Translations under genes and position numbers: made by a program | The notes under the pieces: generated by a model | What the model saw: the letters and a program-made list of their open reading frames with translations, nothing else | What the model was told of the DNA's origin: nothing | Database searches by the model: none | From: Enterococcus sp. DIV2402 | GTDB lineage: Bacteria; Bacillota; Bacilli; Lactobacillales; Enterococcaceae | Direction: 5' to 3' | Length of the DNA: 64,000 bases | NCBI RefSeq assembly: GCF_017426705.2 | Contig: NZ_CP147251.1 | Location: forward strand, 2,950,501 to 3,014,500 | Part shown: positions 1 to 9,182 of the stretch, piece by piece | How the letters are laid out: each line of letters opens with the position of its first letter | How positions within the stretch are numbered: position 1 is the stretch's first letter

Positions 1-386
1 TAATAGCCTGCTGCAATCAATAACGAAGCCAACAAGAAATCAATCGGCAAATTAAGCACAATCGAAAATTCCCATCGATGGAACAACGTAAAGAAAAATA
101 AATATGACACACTACTGACAATTGATTTAAGAAAGCGTCCACGACCTAAAAATAGCCAGCAAACAATTAATAATCCAATCGTTATGATATTTGTCAAATA
201 AGCAACGTCGCTATTCAAGACCTTGCTTAACACTAAAGACAAACTAGTGACGCCACCATTAATAATCGCGTGGGGAACCATCCACTTGGCATAAGCAAAG
301 CCAAGTAGAATATTCCCAAAAATGATTTTTAAAATAGCGTCTCGTTCCGATTGTTTTTTGATTGTTTGTGGCTGTTTTGTTTTCAT
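1..386 (-). CDS. YitT/DUF161-type membrane protein, 3' end cut by window edge
   Basis: The reverse strand is open from an ATG at 386 to the window edge and gives about 128 residues. A basic N-terminus (MKTKQPQTIKKQSERDA) is followed by hydrophobic segments and the stretch AIINGGVTSLSLVLSK, which resembles the glycine-rich first repeat of YitT/YczE-type multipass proteins (family knowledge; function poorly known). Its ATG overlaps the TGA of the fucosidase gene (ATGA), so it is the last visible gene of the minus-strand unit that starts with the YesL-like gene. A transport role for glycan-derived material is only a guess from context. The C-terminal part lies outside the window. Confidence 0.7.
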   Translation of the reverse strand, partial: MKTKQPQTIKKQSERDAILKIIFGNILLGFAYAKWMVPHAIINGGVTSLSLVLSKVLNSDVAYLTNIITIGLLIVCWLFLGRGRFLKSIVSSVSYLFFFTLFHRWEFSIVLNLPIDFLLASLLIAAGY

Positions 387-1696
387 TGTTCTCTCGTTTT
401 CTTTGTTAATTCGATTTTATAAACCTGGTAAAGCTCTTCACCTGTAGATAATTCATCCATTTGGTCACTGATAACTTCACCTGTATTCAATAACGTAATT
501 CTTTCAATTGCTCCAAATAACTGGCAAGGTAAATCCGGTGCACTTTTTTCACCAAATGCATAAATGACAGTACCTTTTTGTGTGAATGACCAGCCTTGAG
601 GTGCTTTATAGGAGCTTGGTCGTGTTTCATAAATACCTTCACCAAATTGCGTTAACCATTCGCCTAAAGGTTCCAAAATTGCTAAGGCTTCTCTAGGTAA
701 GGTTCCATCTGGTTTTGGCCCAACACCTAAAATAATATTTCCACCCATGGCAACGACTTGAACGACACTGGTTAGAATTTCTTCAAATGATTTGTACGTA
801 TCATTCGGACAAAAGCCCCAGTTTTTCGCCAATGGGATGTTACTTTCCCATGCTTTAGTTGGCGGAATCTCTGGAATTTTTCGTTCCGGAGTGACATAGT
901 TTTCATATTTCCCACCGATACTGCGATCGACAATTAGTAAATCCTGTTGTTGCGTGCGAACTGCTTGAGCAATTCGGTCCATATCCAGTAATTCGTGACG
1001 ACTATTGACCCAACCGCCGTCTAACCAAAGAATATCTAATTCACCATAATTAGTTGTAATTTCAACTAATTGGTCATGGACAAACTGGTTATATTGCGCC
1101 CAACGTTCGGGAAATTCATGCGGATCATAACTAGCATAACGTCCTTTTGGTCTTTCTCCTGGTACCCAATAGAGCGGGGAATGCCAGTCTGGTTTTGAAT
1201 AATACGCACCTACACTTAATCCTACTTCGTGAAAGGCTTCTGCCACTGCACCAAAAACATCAGCTTGTGGATTTTCGGCAAAAGGACAAGGCGTTTGTGT
1301 TACTTTGTACTCACTATAATCGGTATCATACATATTAAAACCATCATGATGTTTTGTCGTAAAAAGCATATATCGAAAACCGGCATCTTTACACGCTTGG
1401 GCCCATGCGGTTGGATTGAACTGGTACGGATTAAATGAATGATTTAATCCCCAGTAGTCCGCACGTAATTCATCAATATCATTACGCCAAGGATTTTTTC
1501 TAGCCCAGTCATCTTCTTCAGACATTTGCCAAGATTCGACAATCCCTGCTACTGCATACAGCCCCCAGTGAAAAATCACACCAATTTTTTGATCTTTAAA
1601 CCACTCTAATTTTTCTTGAATAACTTCGGGGAGTTCTTCATAAGCTTCATAATCAGTCGTTAGATTTTCTTCAATGTCTTGTCTAATTTTTGCCAT
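383..1696 (-). CDS. Alpha-L-fucosidase, GH29
   Basis: The 437-residue protein has a GH29 catalytic barrel. Near the N-terminus FKDQKIGVIFHWGLYA and then FTTKHHDGFNMYD are hallmark fucosidase motifs; WLDGGW carries the probable nucleophile Asp226. No signal peptide or membrane segment is seen, so it should act in the cytoplasm on imported fucosylated oligosaccharides. A typical GH29 protein has a C-terminal beta-sandwich, and a short one fits residues 345-437. The start at 1696 follows GGAAGG, and the first 37 bases overlap the end of the metallophosphoesterase gene in another frame, suggesting translational coupling. The linkage to an AraC regulator and a phosphoesterase sets it apart from the second GH29 at 14679, to which it is only distantly similar. 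Confidence 0.93.
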   Translation of the reverse strand: MAKIRQDIEENLTTDYEAYEELPEVIQEKLEWFKDQKIGVIFHWGLYAVAGIVESWQMSEEDDWARKNPWRNDIDELRADYWGLNHSFNPYQFNPTAWAQACKDAGFRYMLFTTKHHDGFNMYDTDYSEYKVTQTPCPFAENPQADVFGAVAEAFHEVGLSVGAYYSKPDWHSPLYWVPGERPKGRYASYDPHEFPERWAQYNQFVHDQLVEITTNYGELDILWLDGGWVNSRHELLDMDRIAQAVRTQQQDLLIVDRSIGGKYENYVTPERKIPEIPPTKAWESNIPLAKNWGFCPNDTYKSFEEILTSVVQVVAMGGNIILGVGPKPDGTLPREALAILEPLGEWLTQFGEGIYETRPSSYKAPQGWSFTQKGTVIYAFGEKSAPDLPCQLFGAIERITLLNTGEVISDQMDELSTGEELYQVYKIELTKKTREQ

Positions 1697-2589
1697 GATT
1701 TACCTTCCTTGTGTTCATCATATGAAATAATTGTTGTTGCTAATGCGTTTTGCTCATGAAGGATAATTTGACGATACCCTCTAGCAAATTGTCCATAAAC
1801 ATTGTAGCCACTAATGCGACTATAATGTAAGCCGACACCTAACCACTCAGCTGTAAAATCATTGTCATGGTCGTGTCCACAAAAAACATTCACTGCTTGC
1901 TCGTGTTCAACCAAGGTAGCAAACAATCCCGTATTAATTTCCGGACTACAAATTGCCTCTAGGCATTGTCCCGTTTCGATGAAGGCTTTTGCCTCTTGAT
2001 ATTCCACCAATGGAATATGCAAAAAAATGGCTGTTTCTACTGGTTGTAAAGTTTGTTCCAGCCAACGAACTTGTTCAGTATATAAATACGCATAACAATT
2101 GTCGGCATTTTTATCAGTTAATTGTTGCGCTATTTTTTCAGAAACATAATCGCCAGAATCAAACACCACGCATTGTTTCACCACATGTTGGCCTGTCGAA
2201 TCATAAATGTAAAACAGTTCCGATAAACGTTCTTTGGTCAAGATTCGTTGCTCACCGAAAACACGATTTTTTAACCCTTGTTCCATTTGGCGCAGCGCTT
2301 CACGTGTGATTTTCCCATGTTCTGAATCATGATTCCCGTAAGTGATAACTACGGGAATCTCACTAGTATTAATACAATCAATAACCTGTTGAAATCCTTG
2401 CTGGGGATTATTGTCGCCATAACACCAAATTTGGTCACCTGTAAACATTAGTAAATCAGCATCCAACGTTTCAAGACACGTTCTTAAATCTTGCAGTGTC
2501 CGTCGATCTGCCTCATTGTTGGGATACCCCACATGCAAATCTGTAAAATGAGCGATAATAAAACTTCCATCTGGTCGACATCGTAACAT
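1660..2589 (-). CDS. Calcineurin-like metallophosphoesterase
   Basis: The 309 residues carry the ordered metal-binding motifs of the family: DLHVG near residue 17 (DxH), GDQIW (GD), YGNHDSE (GNHD), a histidine in LHIPLVEY and GHDHDND (GHxH) near residue 240. The protein is cytoplasmic by sequence, with no leader or membrane segment. Family members hydrolyse phosphomonoesters or diesters; the substrate cannot be read from sequence. Its position between a TIM-barrel-like protein and a fucosidase suggests that it removes phosphate from a glycan or sugar product, which is inference. AAGGAG lies upstream of ATG 2589. The gene overlaps the fucosidase gene by 37 bases. Confidence 0.88.
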   Translation of the reverse strand: MLRCRPDGSFIIAHFTDLHVGYPNNEADRRTLQDLRTCLETLDADLLMFTGDQIWCYGDNNPQQGFQQVIDCINTSEIPVVITYGNHDSEHGKITREALRQMEQGLKNRVFGEQRILTKERLSELFYIYDSTGQHVVKQCVVFDSGDYVSEKIAQQLTDKNADNCYAYLYTEQVRWLEQTLQPVETAIFLHIPLVEYQEAKAFIETGQCLEAICSPEINTGLFATLVEHEQAVNVFCGHDHDNDFTAEWLGVGLHYSRISGYNVYGQFARGYRQIILHEQNALATTIISYDEHKEGKSWQKLDKTLKKI

Positions 2590-2600
2590 GAAAACTCTCC

Positions 2601-3545
2601 TTAACGATTAATTGAACGCGCCATAATTTGAATGGTATGTTTCATTCCACGAATCGCCAATGACATATGATAAATATTTTCAGCTGGGGCAACACCGCTA
2701 TAACCAGCATCACCAATATGTTGCATATCCACCCCACACATTTTATTCCATAAAGCGATTTGGCGAATTGTTTCTGGCGAAGCACTTTCTTGGCTTGTAC
2801 CGATTGCCGACATTGTAAGCATGCCTAAACTTTTTGCCATTTTAACGGCTTCTTTTAATTCTTGTTGGTCAAAACCAGGAACTGTACCGACAGCTGGTAA
2901 CAAGAGTATATCTGCACCTGCATCTGCAAATTGTTGAATGGCTTCTTTGGTCATAATCGGTTCATCGACACCTGCACTGTGCATTTTACCAGCGATAATT
3001 AGACCATTATAATTGGCTTTTCCCACACGAATCGCTTGCACAATTTGTTCATTCGTTACACCTGTGCCTGGATTTCCAGTTAAGCAAATATAATCCACAC
3101 CTAATTTCTCCGCAGCTTGGAAGGTTTCAGCTGTACTTTTACGTCCATTAGAAATAATGACTTTTTCACCCATTGTCTCTTGATTTTCAGCAACTGGCTC
3201 TAGGTTTACACCAATTAAACGACCCGTTAATTTTTTCAATTCTTCAATTGGATTGCGTGTATTTTTACTTGAATTGTTCCAAATATCAAATGCTTCTGAT
3301 AAGCCCATTTTTGGCAAACCAATCACAACTGGATTTAAACAGTCAAAGAGATTTAATAAAAGCATATCCGCTCCAAATGCTGCTGCAAGTTCGGCATTCG
3401 TTGTACTGTCTGATGCAGGTGCAGCTACACATACATTTTCACTGACAATGACACGTCCTTCACTTGCTTTAATGGATTCAAACATCTCCTCACGATTCAT
3501 TTTTCGAATTTCTGATGCTGTTGCGCTAATCAATCTTTTTACCAC
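2601..3545 (-). CDS. Uncharacterised TIM-barrel-like protein (PEP-phosphonomutase/DUF7916-like)
   Basis: The 314-residue soluble protein shows repeated beta-strand/helix punctuation typical of a TIM barrel: AFGADMLLLNLFD, GRLIGVNLEPV, GVDYICLTGNPGTG, LIIAGKMHSAGV, DILLLPAVGTVPG and GMLTMSAIGTSQES. It resembles proteins found beside sugar-transport genes in Firmicutes that are annotated as uncharacterised or PEP-phosphonomutase-like. I cannot name a reaction. The start is GTG at 3545, five bases after GAGGGAGA. It sits 15 bases after the AraC regulator gene and 11 bases before the phosphoesterase gene, so it belongs to the same transcript. An aldolase or lyase role on a sugar-derived acid is possible but unproved. 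Confidence 0.6.
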   Translation of the reverse strand: MVKRLISATASEIRKMNREEMFESIKASEGRVIVSENVCVAAPASDSTTNAELAAAFGADMLLLNLFDCLNPVVIGLPKMGLSEAFDIWNNSSKNTRNPIEELKKLTGRLIGVNLEPVAENQETMGEKVIISNGRKSTAETFQAAEKLGVDYICLTGNPGTGVTNEQIVQAIRVGKANYNGLIIAGKMHSAGVDEPIMTKEAIQQFADAGADILLLPAVGTVPGFDQQELKEAVKMAKSLGMLTMSAIGTSQESASPETIRQIALWNKMCGVDMQHIGDAGYSGVAPAENIYHMSLAIRGMKHTIQIMARSINR

Positions 3546-3560
3546 AATTCTCCCTCTTTC

Positions 3561-5822
3561 TTAACGATTTTTATTACGATACTGTCCTGGCGTCATTCCG
3601 ACAATTTGTTTAAATTTTCGCGTGTAATTTGACACGTCATAATAACCAGCGCTCGAAATAATTTCTTTAATTGGTTTATCTGTCTCACGAAGTTCTTTTT
3701 TAATTTTGTCTAAACGTTTTTCTTGGACATATTTTGAAAAGGTCATGCCACTTTCTTTTTTGATAAAACGGCTCAGATAAGAAACTGAGACATCAAATTT
3801 TTCTGCCACACTTTCCAATGAAAAATCATGAGAAGCATAATTTGCATCGAGATAAACAAAAATATCTTTTTGTAATTTTGATTCTTGATTTTTGGGATTG
3901 CGTTGGACAGCTAAACAAATTTTCTCACTCATTTTAATTAATTCATTTTGAAGTTCTAATAAATTGCGAAATTCCACAGCTTTTTCAGCTTCTTGGAAAA
4001 AGGAATCGCCAATCACTTCTGCACCTACTTTCACGACACTATTCAATAGATAATAACTATAAAGCTTCATTCCTGCGATAGTGCGTTGTTCTTGCATGCC
4101 TTTCTTCACCATAATTTCAATCGTTTCAGAAGCAATCTCGAAGTCTCCTTGTTGTAAACTCTGACTTAACTTTAATTGCTCATCGGCAGGATAAGAAACG
4201 ACCGAATTTTTCTTTTCATTTTTGATTTCTTTAAAGAATAAAACTTGATTAGGTTTATCAGAAACAGCCTGATATTCAAGTGCTGCTAATCCTTCAATGT
4301 AAGATCGATTAATTGTTGCCAATTCACAAACAACTGAACCTACACCAATCGTTGGTGCAACAGTGTTTTCTAAAACAATTTTGGCAACAATTTCACGCAC
4401 AATATCGGAATGATTCACGGATCCATCCATACTAACTAATAAAGCAATTGCTTGATTCGAAAGTAATTCAGAACCATACGCACGATAGCCTTTTCCTGAA
4501 ATTGAACCTAAGAAACTCATTAAAAATTCTTGGTTTTGAATACTTGTTTCAGTTGTAATCATTTTCGTGTCAATCAACATAACAAAATAACTCTCTTTAT
4601 AGAGAACAACCTCCACAGATTCTAATAACAATTGAATTTCTTTTTCGTCTTTAAATCTTCCCATCAATAATTTTCGTAGTACTTGCTCACGAGCATGTGG
4701 TGTTTGACGACGAATTTCTTGATGGAGTTCCTTGTTTTGTTGTAAGAAGCTCGTAACGTGCTGTTCCATCCGTACAAAGTCATCTAACTCTTCGGCTTCA
4801 CGAACGCCACCTAATTGTTTTTCCATTAATTTTTCTAGTTCATGAATTGGTTTGTATTGTCGTCGACCAATTAGAAAAACAATGGCTAGTCCCAAAGCTA
4901 AAATGGATAGTACTAACGCCATTAGCCGATAATGAACGGTACGCACATCACTTAATGCTTGCTCCGTATTTGTTAATGAGATATAGCGGATACCAAAGTC
5001 TTCATCCTCGGAAGTATTGACTAAGAATGTGCCCGCTTTTGTTTTCCTTGAATGTTGTTGATAAAGTTTCTCTACTTCGGAAGGGTTATTCATAAATTCT
5101 GGTATGTCATCATTGTGAGAAGCCACTAATAAACGATTCTCACGATCCACCATAAATACATTCCCTGTCTCGCGATCAACAGATTTATCTAAGAAATTTT
5201 GAATATCAATCATTCGCATCGTGTACATTACCACACCAGATGGCAAACCATCTGTTGCTGTTAATGGCACAATGTAAGTCATCAAACCCACACCATTCTT
5301 TTGACCAGACGGAATTCGTTCAATCAGAGGTGCTTTGGTGTTTAAGGAAGCTTTCAATTTTTTCTCATCAAAAGCATACGTTCCATAACGTTGTTGCATA
5401 AATGCTGGAAAATCCAAGAGCCCATTGGAAGAATAGACTTGATTGGGTTGACTATAAAAATACACATATAATTCTTCAATAATGTTGCTGTTCACTTTAT
5501 TTCGTAATAATTCACGATTTGCTTCCCATGCATAATACGGGTGTGCAAATTGTTTTTCACTTAATGAAGGATTCGTGCTAATTTGTTCTGTTAAATAATC
5601 TAATTGTCGTAAATTAGCCGACATAATTGATTTTACTTGCAACAAATGATTCTGAGAAGATAAATCAATTTGATTATTAATGCTATCTGTAGATGTTTTA
5701 TACCAAATCACCGATACAATAGAAAACGGTAACAAAAATACGAGTAAATAAGAGAATACATAGCGATAAAATGTCTTATTGGTGAACGAAAATTTTTTAG
5801 GTAAATGCTGCATAATTTTCAT
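3561..5822 (-). CDS. Membrane-anchored AraC-family regulator with extracellular sensor domain
   Basis: The 753 residues form a one-component sensor-regulator. A membrane segment at about 20-45 (FSYLLVFLLPFSIVSVIWY) leads to an outside region of about 250 residues of Cache-like character. A second membrane segment lies at about 298-320 (LMALVLSILALGLAIVFLIG), followed by a cytoplasmic linker, and an AraC double helix-turn-helix occupies the last 100 residues (SLESVAEKFDVSVSYLSRFI and AGYYDVSNYTRKFKQIVGMTPGQYR). It lacks a receiver domain, unlike YesN proper. It probably senses an extracellular glycan and activates the nearby ABC and glycosidase promoters (inference). The start codon overlaps the stop of the YesL-like gene as TAATG. 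Confidence 0.9.
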   Translation of the reverse strand: MKIMQHLPKKFSFTNKTFYRYVFSYLLVFLLPFSIVSVIWYKTSTDSINNQIDLSSQNHLLQVKSIMSANLRQLDYLTEQISTNPSLSEKQFAHPYYAWEANRELLRNKVNSNIIEELYVYFYSQPNQVYSSNGLLDFPAFMQQRYGTYAFDEKKLKASLNTKAPLIERIPSGQKNGVGLMTYIVPLTATDGLPSGVVMYTMRMIDIQNFLDKSVDRETGNVFMVDRENRLLVASHNDDIPEFMNNPSEVEKLYQQHSRKTKAGTFLVNTSEDEDFGIRYISLTNTEQALSDVRTVHYRLMALVLSILALGLAIVFLIGRRQYKPIHELEKLMEKQLGGVREAEELDDFVRMEQHVTSFLQQNKELHQEIRRQTPHAREQVLRKLLMGRFKDEKEIQLLLESVEVVLYKESYFVMLIDTKMITTETSIQNQEFLMSFLGSISGKGYRAYGSELLSNQAIALLVSMDGSVNHSDIVREIVAKIVLENTVAPTIGVGSVVCELATINRSYIEGLAALEYQAVSDKPNQVLFFKEIKNEKKNSVVSYPADEQLKLSQSLQQGDFEIASETIEIMVKKGMQEQRTIAGMKLYSYYLLNSVVKVGAEVIGDSFFQEAEKAVEFRNLLELQNELIKMSEKICLAVQRNPKNQESKLQKDIFVYLDANYASHDFSLESVAEKFDVSVSYLSRFIKKESGMTFSKYVQEKRLDKIKKELRETDKPIKEIISSAGYYDVSNYTRKFKQIVGMTPGQYRNKNR

Positions 5823-6439
5823 TAAGCTTCAGCCTTTCGTTCCGTTTTAACCATTGCTTGAAGTGCAAACCAGATAATTGGAAAAATGAGTAACGGCACC
5901 CCGGCAATGACTAATAAAATTGGAAAAATAACATATAGCCAAACAACAATAAAGACGCCTACTAAAATCGCAATCGATTCAATTATATTGCTGAAAAATA
6001 AAATAGCGGCTTGTCGTAAGTATTCTCCGTATTTTAACGAATAGCGACACAAGGTTGGAAAGAGAAATAAACTTGTACCTAAACATAAAACAAATAACAA
6101 AATTAACACATAATGTAAAAGCGGTAGTTGAATATACGTAGCTGAAATTCGTAAATCTACCCATAAGAACAAACAACCTGTTAATGCGGTATAACCTAAT
6201 TGATTACTTATTTTAAAATTTTCTTTGTAAAATTGTTCAAATGCAGGTTTAAATTTCCCACTTTTTCTGGTAATTGCTAAATAAATGACATGAAACACTG
6301 CTGCTAAAGCTGGAAAGAAACCTAAAATAATGGCTCCTCGTAATGTGTAGACGATGAATAAAAGCTGTAGAATAAGACCATCGATAATTCTTTGCCCTAA
6401 GACGTAACTGCCTTTGATAATCCCTCTCATTTCCTTCAT
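5822..6439 (-). CDS. YesL-like DUF624 membrane protein
   Basis: The 205-residue protein has about five hydrophobic segments and the DUF624 pattern (LRGAIILGFFPALAAVFHVI near residue 35). YesL-like proteins commonly accompany LplABC-type importers and YesN-like regulators in Firmicutes, but their molecular role is not established. The start ATG 6439 follows AAAGGGGGAAC. An alternative ATG is at 6430. It is the first gene of the minus-strand unit that continues with the AraC regulator, the TIM-barrel-like protein, the phosphoesterase, the fucosidase and the YitT-like protein. Confidence 0.8.
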   Translation of the reverse strand: MKEMRGIIKGSYVLGQRIIDGLILQLLFIVYTLRGAIILGFFPALAAVFHVIYLAITRKSGKFKPAFEQFYKENFKISNQLGYTALTGCLFLWVDLRISATYIQLPLLHYVLILLFVLCLGTSLFLFPTLCRYSLKYGEYLRQAAILFFSNIIESIAILVGVFIVVWLYVIFPILLVIAGVPLLIFPIIWFALQAMVKTERKAEA

Positions 6440-6512
6440 CTTAGTTCCCCCTTTAATTTTCTACCATTAGCTTACCATAAAATTGCGTTTTTTAGTTTTT
6501 TAATGGAGACAA

Positions 6513-6553
6513 AATAACAAAAAACAGTTGGTTTGAGCTTTTCAAACCAACTG
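6513..6553 (-). terminator. Rho-independent terminator of the ABC importer operon
   Basis: CAGTTGGTTTG and CAAACCAACTG (6525-6553) form a strong hairpin, followed on the minus strand by a T-rich run. It lies just after the stop of the binding-protein gene and separates that operon from the YesL-headed one. Confidence 0.85.
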
Positions 6554-6566
6554 TCATTACAGATTA

Positions 6567-8201
6567 TTATTCTGCCCAGCGATCGTAAGCTGTTTGGTAT
6601 ACGGAAACGTATTCTTCAACACCCATACTTTCGATAGTTTTCACGTATTTATCCCAGTTAGATAAAGGCTCTACTCCAGTAATAAATTTCGCTTCCATTT
6701 GTTCTACATAAGTTTTCAAGTCTGTTTCTGAATCACGAACTTGCTCTGTTTCTTCCGTTGTTAAGTATAACAATGGATAAGGAACTTTTGCAAAAGGCGT
6801 AATTTTCGCTTGTGTTTCTGAATCGATAAATTCAATAAACGTACGATCTGGTTCTTGATTTGGATCAACTAAGATCATCATATCTTCTGTTTCTGGATAG
6901 CCCATTGTTGGGACAGTAATACCGTAGTTTGGTGTAATCTTAGAACGTTCTTCTTCGGTATTAGAAGTGTCAATTCCTTCTGCATAGACACGAACTTCTT
7001 CACCTTTGTCGTTTTCAGCAAATTCCCATAGCGCGCCTTCAGGACCTTTACTTAAGAAGTAAGAACCTTCTTCACCGTAGAAATAATCTACCCAACGTAG
7101 TGCAGCTTCTGGTGATGGACAATTTTTCGTAATAGCAAATGTTTCACGAGCCATACGTGTGCTTCCTGGAACAACCGCTTCTGGTGAAACATCAGATGTT
7201 AATGGTTGGAACATCAAATCGTCAGTTGCATCTTTTTCATTTTTACCAGTTGTAAAGATTGAGAACCAATCTGGGAATAAACCGATTTGGTTATTTTGTC
7301 CTTTAGCTTTTTTCTGTTCATCTGCTTGACCGTATACTTCTTGGTCTAATAGTTTTTCAGAATACAATTTATTCATGAATGTTACGTATTCTTTGTAGTT
7401 TTCAGTAATTGGTGTATAAACAACTTCACCGTTAATTTCTTCAATCCCACGTTCAGTTAAACCGAATGCACCCATTAACCAAGGACGAGTACTATCCATT
7501 TTCACGTCAGTCAATGGAATTTCATCTTTTTTACCGTTACCATTTGGATCTTCATCACGGAAACGAACTAATAAGTCATAAAATTCGTCGGTTGTTTTTG
7601 GTAATTCTGTCACATTCAACGCTTTCAACCAGTCACCACGGTACCACATTGGACCACGAGGCCAAATTGCTGTCTCACCACGGTGAATCATTGGTAATGA
7701 ATAGATATGACCATCTGGTGTTGTAATTGATTTACGGATTGATGGATCTTCATCCATAATTTTTTTCAAGTTTGGCATATTTTCATCAATTAAATCTTCT
7801 AATGGTACTAAAATGCCTTGAGAACCATAATCCATTTCCATTGCTGGTGTTAATGATTCTGAACTTGTTCCGAATAAGACATCTGGTAAATCATCCCCTG
7901 CAAATGCTAAGTTTAGCTTTGTACTAAAGTCAGCAGTTGGTGGTGTCGTAAATTCAAATTCAATGTTTGACATTTCAGCCATTTTTTGGAAAACTGGCAT
8001 GTCTTTCCATTCTGCTTGACCAGTTCCTGGTCCCATCATGGTCATTTTGATTTTTTCTTTTGTGACTGGAAATTCGCCTACTGTTCCTAATTCAACGTCA
8101 CTTCCTTTGTCATTTGCGTTGTCTTTGTTTCCGCCACAAGCTGCTAATAATACCCCGCAAGCCAGCAAGCCAAACAAAACTTTAGACTTGTGCATTTTCA
8201 T
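6567..8201 (-). CDS. Extracellular sugar-binding lipoprotein of an LplA-type ABC importer
   Basis: The 544-residue protein starts with a lipoprotein leader (MKMHKSKVLFGLLACGVLLAACGG); the lipobox LAAC predicts lipidation of Cys22. The mature protein has the length and pattern of LplA-like family 1 solute-binding proteins, including the calcium-loop-like DEDPNGNGKKDE and a tryptophan-rich stretch (RGPMWYRGDW). It should capture oligosaccharides outside the cell and deliver them to the two permeases encoded upstream in the same operon. AGGGGAGAAAG precedes ATG 8201. Glycosidase neighbours suggest N-glycan-derived ligands (inference). A damaged paralogue lies at 10560-11984. Confidence 0.92.
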   Translation of the reverse strand: MKMHKSKVLFGLLACGVLLAACGGNKDNANDKGSDVELGTVGEFPVTKEKIKMTMMGPGTGQAEWKDMPVFQKMAEMSNIEFEFTTPPTADFSTKLNLAFAGDDLPDVLFGTSSESLTPAMEMDYGSQGILVPLEDLIDENMPNLKKIMDEDPSIRKSITTPDGHIYSLPMIHRGETAIWPRGPMWYRGDWLKALNVTELPKTTDEFYDLLVRFRDEDPNGNGKKDEIPLTDVKMDSTRPWLMGAFGLTERGIEEINGEVVYTPITENYKEYVTFMNKLYSEKLLDQEVYGQADEQKKAKGQNNQIGLFPDWFSIFTTGKNEKDATDDLMFQPLTSDVSPEAVVPGSTRMARETFAITKNCPSPEAALRWVDYFYGEEGSYFLSKGPEGALWEFAENDKGEEVRVYAEGIDTSNTEEERSKITPNYGITVPTMGYPETEDMMILVDPNQEPDRTFIEFIDSETQAKITPFAKVPYPLLYLTTEETEQVRDSETDLKTYVEQMEAKFITGVEPLSNWDKYVKTIESMGVEEYVSVYQTAYDRWAE

Positions 8202-8254
8202 ATCTTTCTCCCCTTATAAAAAGATTTTTATTAATCGGCAATTGCCGTAAAACA

Positions 8255-9169
8255 CTACCCTTTAACTGATCCAACCATCATACCTTTTACAAAATATTTT
8301 TGTAAGAACGGATATGCTACGATAATTGGTAACGTTGAAACAATCATGACACCGTATTTGATAACGGCTGCTAGTTGTTGCTTACTAAACATTAATTCCG
8401 CCATATCACTAGTCATATTACTACCAATACTATTTGATGACATGTCTTGCAATACTAAGATTTCACGTAAAACCATTTGTAATGGATACATTGTTTTATC
8501 AGATAAGTAAATTAAAGCACTGAAGAAACTATTCCAGTGACCAACCCCATAAAACAAAGCCATAACAGCGATAATTGGTGTTGATAACGGTAAAATGATT
8601 CGTGTAAATAATTTGAAATCATTACATCCGTCAATAATTGCGGCTTCTTCCATTTCACGTGGAATGGTTGTTTGGAAGAACGTTCTTGTTACAACTAAGT
8701 TATAAACCGATACCGCACCTGGTAATACTAACGCCCAAACTGTATTTAACATATTCAAATTTTTAACCAATAAGTATGAGGGAATTAAACCTCCACTAAC
8801 AAACATGGTAATTAATAAGAAAGTGGTAAATGTTTTGTGACCATAAAAGTCTGGTCGAGACAACGCGTACGCTGCTGGTAATGTACATAATAAGTTAATA
8901 AATGTTCCTAAAGCAGTATAATAGATCGTATTTAAATACCCACGCCAGATACTATTGTTTTCTAAAATTGTTTTATACCCTTCTAATGTAAAGCCCTTTG
9001 GATATAACCACATTGAACCCGAGTTTACCGTTAAGGGATCACTAAAGGAAGCACTTACAATATAAATTAACGGATATAAGACAATCGCTACAGAAAGAAA
9101 GACGAAAATATAGGTAAATATCATAAACACTCTATCTGCTTTGGTATCTTTGACTAATCGATTTTCCAT
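8255..9169 (-). CDS. ABC importer permease, LplC/YtcP type
   Basis: The 304-residue protein is a six-helix MalG-like inner-membrane permease. The EAA loop is visible as EEAAIIDGCNDFKLFTRIILPLS (glycine at the conserved position, then ILP), which docks the ATPase. The C-terminal KYFVKGMMVGSVKG is characteristic of the LplC/YtcP group. GGGGATTTAT precedes ATG 9169. The gene lies 13 bases after the frameshifted partner permease and 53 bases before the binding-protein gene. No ATPase gene is present nearby, so a shared MsmX/MsmK-type ATPase encoded elsewhere is probably used. Confidence 0.92.
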   Translation of the reverse strand: MENRLVKDTKADRVFMIFTYIFVFLSVAIVLYPLIYIVSASFSDPLTVNSGSMWLYPKGFTLEGYKTILENNSIWRGYLNTIYYTALGTFINLLCTLPAAYALSRPDFYGHKTFTTFLLITMFVSGGLIPSYLLVKNLNMLNTVWALVLPGAVSVYNLVVTRTFFQTTIPREMEEAAIIDGCNDFKLFTRIILPLSTPIIAVMALFYGVGHWNSFFSALIYLSDKTMYPLQMVLREILVLQDMSSNSIGSNMTSDMAELMFSKQQLAAVIKYGVMIVSTLPIIVAYPFLQKYFVKGMMVGSVKG

Positions 9170-9182
9170 ATAAATCCCCTTT

